Below, piece after piece: positions 10,207 to 17,166 of a stretch of DNA of 64,000 nt. Positions within the stretch are counted from its first letter, which is position 1. Every line of letters starts with the position of its first letter. The DNA is taken from positions 1 through 64,000 of the forward strand of contig NZ_MDGM01000003.1 of NCBI RefSeq assembly GCF_002742285.1, read 5' to 3'. The notes beneath the pieces were generated by a model. It was not told the DNA's origin and did no database searches. It saw only the letters and a list, made by a program, of their open reading frames with translations. Position numbers and translations under genes: made by a program. This DNA comes from Paramylibacter kogurei. Its GTDB lineage: Bacteria > Pseudomonadota > Alphaproteobacteria > Rhodobacterales > Rhodobacteraceae.

Positions 10207-10900
10207 CCAAAAATGTCGGTGTTCGCACCGTGATGAACTTATCAACAAAACGCCAAACGCAATCAAACAAACTGCTAAAAACACATCAATCCCCTTGATA
10301 CATTGCACAATGCTCCGGTTCCCCTCGAAGCAATGCACATTACAACCCTACCGATAGTAACTGACTACTACAAATTTGAATCAATTGTGGCATTTTTTGG
10401 TTACTCACAAAAATATTAATAAACCGTATGACATTTTTACGATTATTGATCGTAGGCATGGTCGGTAATGACGCGTGTTTCAAAAACTCTATCGGTCGAG
10501 CACTTTTACACAATATTTAACACCAATTCCGTTCGCCAAATTGTTCTGGGAATCGGGGTGATATTGGGGTGTTTCTGAATAATATGACATACTGAGGGCT
10601 ACCAATTTACAGTAGATTTTAGAGGCCAGAAAAAAGCCTCCCAGTCCGCTTTGATTGCAAGAACCTGTTGGGTAGAATGTTCGCCCAAAATTGTCAATTT
10701 GTTACAGGTTCTCATGAGGTGATGGCGGAGACGAAGTCCGCCAAACTATCTATATAAAATACTGTTATTATTAAACTAAATTTTTAAAAATTATTTCTAT
10801 ACCACTATTTATACCTCACAAGATTGATTACTTGCCTAGTCGATTTCAGCAAGCCTGGTCGATCTAAGGTTTTCAATAATTGAAAGCGTTACTTTCGTAG
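10207..10900. other. Non-coding spacer at left end of the putative island
   Basis: I see no gene here. The stretch is AT-rich and holds the upstream region of the giant gene. An inverted repeat GAACCTGT (10671-10678) / ACAGGTTC (10704-10711) lies 11 bases left of the tRNA-derived repeat at 10723. A short GAGGC/GCCTC hairpin sits at about 10622-10640. No clear promoter could be assigned. Confidence 0.6.
10723..10736. repeat. Putative att site: copy of tRNA-Ser 3' end
   Basis: TGGCGGAGACGAAG is an exact 14-base direct repeat of 54304-54317, the CCA end and 3' acceptor/T-arm side of the tRNA-Ser gene. An integrase fragment starts about 165 bases to the right, and a full integrase lies next to the tRNA copy. 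This is the arrangement expected of the distal att site of an element inserted at a tRNA 3' end. The copy is followed by TCCGCC, which can pair with its GGCGGA, so a hairpin is an alternative reading. Confidence 0.6.
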
Positions 10901-11404
10901 CATTTCGACCTGCAACGCGGCGAACTTGTTTTCCAGTGCCTCTATGATATTTTCCACGAGGTTATTTTGGAATGGGCTGCAACGCTAACAGATTTAGGGT
11001 TTAAAGATGATGATGTGTCATTCCCGAGCAATAGACACATGGTGAATAAGAAGGCGTTTCGAGAAAATGTTGGTGTCTCAATCCCAGTTATGGCCACCAC
11101 GCATGCAGTGACCAAAGCTTTTGCAATGGCATGTCGCAATAGCCCAGAAAAAATCACACCGCATTCCGCCAAGCATTCAATCGCCGCCGAGCGCGACCGG
11201 CGTCGGTTAAGCCACGAACAACGCAAAGCCTGGTCTGAAAATATTGGACATGATAACGAAACGATCACGGAGCAATATTACGGAAAACTATCAGATGACC
11301 GCCGCTTTGAGCTACTTGAAGAGGTGCAGGAAGACCAAATCAGTCCACCGTTGAATTTGTCTGATGAAGCGAAAATTGAGATGGCAAACGAATTTTTGAA
11401 ATAG
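10901..11404 (+). pseudogene. Tyrosine integrase, C-terminal fragment
   Basis: The open frame begins right after a stop at 10898-10900 and has no credible start; the first alternative start is a TTG at 10967. It encodes the end of a tyrosine recombinase: an H-x-x-K-H segment (PHSAKHSIAAERDRR), W.ENIGHDNETIT and the presumed catalytic tyrosine in EQYYGKL. The N-terminal core-binding domain and first catalytic arginine are missing, so it is probably inactive. It lies beside the 14-base tRNA-Ser repeat and is best read as the remnant of the recombinase of the island, or of an older element at the same site. Confidence 0.75.
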
Positions 11405-12018
11405 ATGAATGAGAAATTTGGGTAACATTGCGGCATTATGCGAAGCTTCGAATGACAAGTTAATGGCGAATTTGGGCGGGAAGCGGTCATTCGCGGCAAG
11501 GGAGTATGACACCTTATAGGCAGAGAGCGGACTTTGGGCATTTCTAAAACATAGTCAGAGTGGCTTCAAAAGAGTAAAGTTTGAATGAAGATTCTTTGGC
11601 ATGCCAGATATCGAATGGCAGGGTGCTTGCATTCGAAGCTTCTTAATTTTCAAATTACTTTGATTTTTCTGTCGAGAATTACTCCAATTCGTGAGCTGCT
11701 AATTCCATCAGAAATGTGTTTCCTGCTTTACCGCGAGACCAAAGGGTCGCTTCAACCAATCACAGCCATACCTACATTCTTCAATATCATACTCGCAACA
11801 ACATTTTTCATTTCGTGATCAAGGAAATAGCCTTGCGGATCAAAAACAATTGAGTCACTTTCAGGATATGGCTTAAAAATTTAAAGTCCATTTGAACCAG
11901 AATTATTATTTGAACCAGAATTATTAAAAGTGGGCAGAATCCATCTCCCAAAAAATCATAAGTTGGCTTCCAAGTTGTATATCACAATCGTGGATGCCGC
12001 AAAAAAGAGAAGTCTCAA
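11405..12018. other. Intergenic stretch without a supported gene
   Basis: About 600 AT-rich bases between the integrase fragment and the glycan operon. A 77-codon plus-strand frame at 11585-11818 shows no family feature and is not called. The promoter of the glycan operon should lie in the last 150 bases; I could not assign a clear -35/-10 pair. A short tandem repeat at 11890-11925 is listed separately. Confidence 0.6.
11890..11925. repeat. Two tandem copies of an 18-base unit
   Basis: ATTTGAACCAGAATTATT occurs at 11890-11907 and again, without a gap, at 11908-11925, about 95 bases upstream of the glycan operon start. It could be simple slippage or a regulator site in the operon promoter region. 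Confidence 0.8.
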
Positions 12019-12891
12019 ATGAAAAATGCAATTGTAAACAATGCAGATGAACCCGACCCACTTGAGTCCTCAGAACGAGAACGCTCAAACTTCGTGCGCG
12101 ATATTGTGCAGCGGCACGAACTCTCAACAGATGCTTCGTCGGCGTGGCCAGCCTCTACACCAAAACATATTGTGCAATTTTGGGACGACATGCAGCAATT
12201 ACCTGACGATGTAAAAGCTTGTATGAACTCTTGGAGGCAACTCGAGCAAGAGGGATTTGAAATTGAAATATTCGATAGAAACGCTGCAAGCACTTTTATC
12301 CGAACGCACCTTGGGGCGCGTCATGTAGACGCTTTCAACCAGTGCTACCACCCTTCGATGATGTCAGACTACTTTCGATATTCGTACGTGCTCGTCAAAG
12401 GAGGCTTTTATATTGATGCAGACGATGTGTACCACGGTAAGCCAATTGACAATCTTTTTGAAGACGGACGCCTGAAGCTCCAACCCTTCTGCTACGATTT
12501 AATAAAGGCTCAGATGGTTCCAGCAACGGTTTTTACAGAACCAGGAGCTAATCGGCCAGAATGGATATTCTATTTCAATACGACGCCACTTATCGCGCCT
12601 CCAAATCATCCTATAGTTGAAAGAGCGCTTTTGAACGCGACTGTATCTTTGGAAGCCGATAAATCGGATGGCTTACCTGAAGTTCAAGCTGCAACTGGAC
12701 CGGGAAACCTAACTAGATCGATTTTCGAAGTGATTGGTGCAGGTTGCCCATCTGATACTCTAATGGTTTTGCATGATTGGGAACAAATATCTACAAGTCA
12801 GTGGCCACTTAGTTACCGCAACGACTCGAGGAATTGGAGGCTCTCCAATCAGCAGGTGTATAAGGCATCCTCACCGACCGACGCGCAATGA
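12019..12891 (+). CDS. GT32-type glycosyltransferase (DXD sugar-transferase family)
   Basis: 290 residues, predicted cytoplasmic. It shows the Gly_transf_sug/GT32 pattern: a PKHIVQFWDD start motif (about 48-57), a conserved SW (71-72), then SDYFRY (116-121) and GGFYIDADD (128-136), where D133-A-D135 is the DXD metal/nucleotide-sugar site. Members transfer a sugar from a nucleotide sugar to a glycan or lipid acceptor; donor and acceptor cannot be read here. Its stop overlaps the next start (ATGA at 12888-12891), so translation of the three-gene operon is coupled. A purine-rich stretch (AAGAGAAG) precedes the ATG. Assignment to the family is firm; the product of the pathway is unknown. Confidence 0.85.
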   Translation: MKNAIVNNADEPDPLESSERERSNFVRDIVQRHELSTDASSAWPASTPKHIVQFWDDMQQLPDDVKACMNSWRQLEQEGFEIEIFDRNAASTFIRTHLGARHVDAFNQCYHPSMMSDYFRYSYVLVKGGFYIDADDVYHGKPIDNLFEDGRLKLQPFCYDLIKAQMVPATVFTEPGANRPEWIFYFNTTPLIAPPNHPIVERALLNATVSLEADKSDGLPEVQAATGPGNLTRSIFEVIGAGCPSDTLMVLHDWEQISTSQWPLSYRNDSRNWRLSNQQVYKASSPTDAQ

Positions 12892-15116
12892 ATCTTGCAC
12901 GCAAACAGCTGGCTATCCTACGCTTGGCAATTCGCTTAGGACACGGCTTTCGTAAATTTTTACCTAAGCAAAGGGCAAGAGCTTTCGGACACCAGCGGTC
13001 TTTGGCGGTAAAGACTGTTGAAAAAATCTACATAATCAATCTTAATAGAGAGCCAGGTCGATGGTCTCGCATGAAGAAAGAGCTTCGGCGAATTCAAGAT
13101 GCCTTCGGCTACGATCTTTTAAGTCTTTCGGAAAGATGTACTGCTGTCGATGCGAGGGACTTCCTGCAAGATCCGACCAAAAGTGGGGATGTTGACCCTT
13201 TTTACACGTTGGCAGAGCAACTTTTTGTCGAGCCTCAGCCTATGACACTACCAACAAATTTTGAGCTTGAAGCGCCTATCCGAATGAGCCGTGCAGAGGT
13301 AGCTGTTGCCAGATCACACATCGACGTTTGGAGACGAATTGCGCAAGGCGAGGAAGAGCATGTTCTCATCCTGGAGGACGACGTATGGTTTCACACAAGT
13401 TTCGCCCGTCATTTTGATCAAGCTTGGAATGACATTCTTACCAATAGCGAAAGATACAACGGCTTCGACATACTTTATGTTTCATACATGGAAGCGACGA
13501 ATGGTGCTCCAAAGTCCTTTGTTTCGGAAAACGTTTTCAAGCCTGAGCGCGGACTTTGGTACTTGTCAGGGTATGTTCTCTCTCGGCAAGGGGCAAAAAA
13601 ACTTCTTGGATTACTACCTTGTCGTGGTCCAGTCGATCTTTGGATAAATCACCAGTTCGGTGAGATGAAGGTATACGCTACAAAATGCCCCATTGTTCGC
13701 CAACGAACAGATACTGCTTCAACTAATTCATACTCTGTCCTTCCGTCCCTCACTAAGATCGGCGCGATCAACAGCGAGGGCGCAGCCTTATTTAGTGCGT
13801 TTCCTAGTCAAGTGCCTGTTTTTTCATTTGGCCCAGCCAACTCTGGCATTTCGTCCTTGGCAATGGCTTTGTCAATGCTTGGGTATCGATGTTGTAGCGA
13901 TCTCGACGCGCTTCCAAACGAAGAGATGAAACAACTTTGTAGTGGGAGTTCGGATCGAGTATTTGACGCGTACGTCAACATTGGGTGCCTCGAACCAATG
14001 GTCGGGGATCTCCGCATGAAGTATCCCGACGCCAAGTTCATAATAACGGTCTGTCGCAACAGCCGTAGTGGGCGAAGCATACAAGACATTTTAGCTAATC
14101 TCGATGGCGCGGACGTGATCGAGTTTGACACCGAAAACGTCAATGCATGGCGGATTCTCTGTGAGCACCTCAGGTGTGTCCCACCATTTTGTGCATTCCC
14201 AAGATTGGAAGATCTGGGCAAAAGGCACTTAGTTGAAGCAGGAAATGAACCATCTGTCTCTCATGAACAAGCACTACCCAAGTGGGATTCATCGCCCTGG
14301 GTTGTTGAAAATGATTCCCGCAGATGGTCAGGTATTCAGATCGATCCACAGACCGAAACAGGCAAAAAAGACAACGCTTCTATTGATGATAGTTCTGATC
14401 AGTTCAACCTGACAACTTGGTCACCGCGGTCAGACACATTTACCGGAAATTTGGCCTTGTTCCGCCCTGAAAACGTTACCCGCCTTGGTGTCGAAGGCGT
14501 AACGTTACAAGTCAAACGAGAAGAGTTGCGTGTTCGAGAATACAGTGCAGGAGCGATAACCAGTGATGCTGAATATCTTTATGGGAAGTTCGAAGCAACT
14601 TTTCAGGCTTCTGACGTTCCGGGAGTAATCACAGGGTTCTTTCTTCACCGTAACTCGCCACATCAAGAAATTGACATCGAAATTGCTGGCAATGCGCCCA
14701 ATCGCCTTATTGTCAATGTCTTTTACAATCCAGGAGATGACGGTGCCAAGTTTGATTACGGATACCGGGGTTCTCCAAGGCATATCGAACTTGGGTTCGA
14801 CGCTTCCAAAGGGATGCACCATTATGCTATCGAATGGACCCCGCATGAGATTCTGTGGACGGTTGATGATCGGCTAGTACATCGACGTGTGCTTTGGAAT
14901 CCAACCCCGATTCCCCATTTGCCTATGAAATTACATTGCAACACTTGGCCTACTCGGTCGCCTAAACTTGCAGGACAGCTCGCCCTACAACGGCTTCCTA
15001 CCAAGACCTCGGTACTCTCGATCCAAGTCCACCAGTGCCGGCAAATATTATTAAAAAAAGAGACCGAGACTCTCAAAAACTCTACTCTTTCAGCTAACTG
15101 TGGAGCCTCAAAATGA
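12888..15116 (+). CDS. Fusion: GT25 glycosyltransferase + sulfotransferase-like + GH16 domain
   Basis: 742 residues with three recognisable parts. Residues about 45-270 are a GT25 (LPS-type) glycosyltransferase: IYIINLNREPGRW, SRAEVAVARSH and ILEDDV (161-166). Residues about 310-440 resemble a Sulfotransfer_4-type PAPS fold: FSFGPANSGISSLAMAL...LGY in the P-loop place and YPDAKFIITVCRN in the 3'-phosphate site, but the usual P-loop Arg/Lys is missing, so sulfotransfer is uncertain. Residues about 505-715 are a GH16 beta-jellyroll with the catalytic pattern E594-I-D596-I-E598. No signal peptide is visible, odd for a GH16 hydrolase, so the domain may act as an intracellular transglycosylase, editing enzyme or binding module. 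Both ends overlap neighbours by 4 bases (ATGA). Confidence 0.8.
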   Translation: MNLARKQLAILRLAIRLGHGFRKFLPKQRARAFGHQRSLAVKTVEKIYIINLNREPGRWSRMKKELRRIQDAFGYDLLSLSERCTAVDARDFLQDPTKSGDVDPFYTLAEQLFVEPQPMTLPTNFELEAPIRMSRAEVAVARSHIDVWRRIAQGEEEHVLILEDDVWFHTSFARHFDQAWNDILTNSERYNGFDILYVSYMEATNGAPKSFVSENVFKPERGLWYLSGYVLSRQGAKKLLGLLPCRGPVDLWINHQFGEMKVYATKCPIVRQRTDTASTNSYSVLPSLTKIGAINSEGAALFSAFPSQVPVFSFGPANSGISSLAMALSMLGYRCCSDLDALPNEEMKQLCSGSSDRVFDAYVNIGCLEPMVGDLRMKYPDAKFIITVCRNSRSGRSIQDILANLDGADVIEFDTENVNAWRILCEHLRCVPPFCAFPRLEDLGKRHLVEAGNEPSVSHEQALPKWDSSPWVVENDSRRWSGIQIDPQTETGKKDNASIDDSSDQFNLTTWSPRSDTFTGNLALFRPENVTRLGVEGVTLQVKREELRVREYSAGAITSDAEYLYGKFEATFQASDVPGVITGFFLHRNSPHQEIDIEIAGNAPNRLIVNVFYNPGDDGAKFDYGYRGSPRHIELGFDASKGMHHYAIEWTPHEILWTVDDRLVHRRVLWNPTPIPHLPMKLHCNTWPTRSPKLAGQLALQRLPTKTSVLSIQVHQCRQILLKKETETLKNSTLSANCGASK

Positions 15117-16726
15117 AAATCTTATCTTACAACCCAGGCCACGATGGCGCATTTGCATACATCAAAAACGGCTGCTTGATCTTCTCGATCGAAGCTGAAA
15201 AAAACTCCAAATACCGTCATTCGATAGTATCTGTGCCAGATGCTTTCGACGCCCTTGCCGAGCTTGAAGAAGCTCCTGACGTTCTTTGTCAAGGAGGCTG
15301 GTGGCCTAGTGACTCTCTACGAGAAAAGGAGGTTGTCGCAGGCTATCGAGAAAGCGATTACGGGACAGTAAGTTTGAGTAAAAAACGTTTTTTGGGAAAG
15401 ACCATCGACTTCTTTTCTTCGTCCCATGAGCGATCACATCTCTTATGCGCGTTTGGGATGTCCGACCTACCCAAAGGAACACCGTGTTATGCCTTGCTTT
15501 GGGAAGGCGTAATCGGAGCATTCTATGAGATCGATGCCGAACTTAATATTACAAAGATATCAGAAGTGTTACCAGAGCCTGGCCATCGCTATGCGCTGCT
15601 TTATGCATTAGCGGACCCAACTTTCGACAAGAGCACCGCTGAGTACTCCCGCTTGTCCGACGCAGGAAAACTGATGGCGCTTGCTTCCTTTTCGAAGAGA
15701 AATCGACCGACGAGCGAGGAAGAGAGAATTTTGTCGTTCTTGTTTCAGGACTGTGAGCATCTAAAGGTCCGGGACTGTGAAGCTCTGAAAACACTGCGTC
15801 ACTATAATGTAGGGTTGGAGGATCAAGAGTTTCGAAGTTTTGCGGGCATATTCAGTGATCGTCTGTTCGACCGTTTTGCACAGTTCGCAGAGAACAATTT
15901 GAAGAGAGGAATGCCGTTGTTAATCGTGGGAGGTTGTGGGCTTAACTGCGATTGGAACACCAAGTGGAAAGACTCAGGACTTTTTAGCCATATTTTCGTC
16001 CCTCCGGTCGCCAATGATGCGGGTTCTGCAATTGGCACCGCCATTGACGCCCAGTTCCACCTCACCGGTGAACCAAAGATTGAGTGGGACGTATACTCTG
16101 GACAACATTTTGTTTTGGAAGATGGAGCGGATAGTGCTGAATTTGATGTATTGGAGCCGAATGTTGCGACGGTTGCTGAGCTATTGGCCAATGATTTGAT
16201 TCTGGGATGGGTAAACGGTCGTTACGAAATTGGTCCACGCGCTCTTGGCAACCGGTCCATCTTAGCAGCACCATTTAGCGCCAGTACGAAAGAGAGACTG
16301 AACGTTATTAAGCAGAGGGAGCAGTTTCGACCGATTGCTCCCATTTGCTTGGAAGACGATGCTAAAAAATGGTTTGGTTGTTCTCAGCCGAGTCCTTTCA
16401 TGCTTTTTACCTACCGGTCCTCAACAACTGAGCTTTCAGCGGTTACTCACGTGAATCAGACTGCTCGAATTCAAACGGTATCAAAGCGATGTAACGTTCG
16501 TATGTACGAGTTACTGACTGCGTTTAAAGACCTAACGGGATATGGAGTGCTGTGTAACACTTCTTTGAATTTCAAAACTAAAGGTTTCATCAACACGATG
16601 TCAGATCTTTCGACATACACATTACAGCATCAACTTGATGGGTTCGTGATCGATGGGCGGATACACTTGCGGAAAAAGTCATCGCGATACCAGACATACT
16701 TACGTGAACACTGTCGACAACGTTGA
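15113..16726 (+). CDS. NodU/CmcH/TobZ-type O-carbamoyltransferase
   Basis: 537 residues. The N-terminal Kae1/ASKHA-like domain starts MKILSYNPGHDGAFAYI, with the His-Asp of the metal/carbamoyl-adenylate site at H10-D11. The C-terminal carbamoyltransferase domain carries EIGPRALGNRSI, a REQFRPIAPI motif and NTSLNFK, all typical of the family. Such enzymes use carbamoyl phosphate and ATP to carbamoylate a hydroxyl of a sugar or natural product. The start overlaps the stop of the fusion gene (ATGA, 15113-15116), so it very probably decorates the glycan made by the two upstream transferases. The exact substrate is unknown. Confidence 0.88.
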   Translation: MKILSYNPGHDGAFAYIKNGCLIFSIEAEKNSKYRHSIVSVPDAFDALAELEEAPDVLCQGGWWPSDSLREKEVVAGYRESDYGTVSLSKKRFLGKTIDFFSSSHERSHLLCAFGMSDLPKGTPCYALLWEGVIGAFYEIDAELNITKISEVLPEPGHRYALLYALADPTFDKSTAEYSRLSDAGKLMALASFSKRNRPTSEEERILSFLFQDCEHLKVRDCEALKTLRHYNVGLEDQEFRSFAGIFSDRLFDRFAQFAENNLKRGMPLLIVGGCGLNCDWNTKWKDSGLFSHIFVPPVANDAGSAIGTAIDAQFHLTGEPKIEWDVYSGQHFVLEDGADSAEFDVLEPNVATVAELLANDLILGWVNGRYEIGPRALGNRSILAAPFSASTKERLNVIKQREQFRPIAPICLEDDAKKWFGCSQPSPFMLFTYRSSTTELSAVTHVNQTARIQTVSKRCNVRMYELLTAFKDLTGYGVLCNTSLNFKTKGFINTMSDLSTYTLQHQLDGFVIDGRIHLRKKSSRYQTYLREHCRQR

Positions 16727-17166
16727 AGTCGCTCTCGGTAGGTTGGCTTCTGCGCTCCCACGCAACAATTTCAAAACTGCTCTCGAACTTCGAGTATGGT
16801 GTCCAGGCTCGTTGATTGAGAAGAAAGGGTGAGAAGTTGCCGTTCTTAATGTCAGCTAATGGGATTTTCCGAATGTCCAGTTTCGGGCAATTGGCAAGAC
16901 ACGAAGGTCGTGCCCGGAACGGCAGGTAAGGGCCGTTCGCTGCGGCTGACACAAAGGGCGGAAAGCGGAAGTTCGCTGCACTCGCAAGCTATCGAGCGGC
17001 CACCAGCGCAAGCGGACATTGGCTTCGGGCATGTACCCTCACACAAGGGCTTTATGTGCATTTAGTAATTTCAACAGCTAACAGATGAAAAAGCTTCCGT
17101 TATTAACCCGATACTTGTAGCCTATCAATTTTGGAAACCATATTTGCAAGAGAGATTAACACTGTG
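16727..17166. other. Intergenic stretch, no supported gene
   Basis: About 440 bases between the carbamoyltransferase and the ATPase. The middle (about 16860-17065) is visibly richer in GC than its flanks and has open frames on both strands, but neither shows a family pattern. It looks like non-coding scrap at the junction of two imported modules. No terminator hairpin with a T tract was found. Confidence 0.5.

Noticed and set aside
10076-10270. 64-codon minus-strand frame over the giant gene's start
   Set aside because: It is out of frame with the giant gene, overlaps its signal peptide and has no recognisable feature.
11585-11818. 77-codon plus-strand frame with hydrophobic residues
   Set aside because: No ribosome site, no family resemblance and AT-rich spacer context; probably chance.
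16859-17065. 68-codon frames on both strands between the carbamoyltransferase and the ATPase
   Set aside because: Frames on both strands arise from local GC richness; neither has a ribosome site or a known motif.
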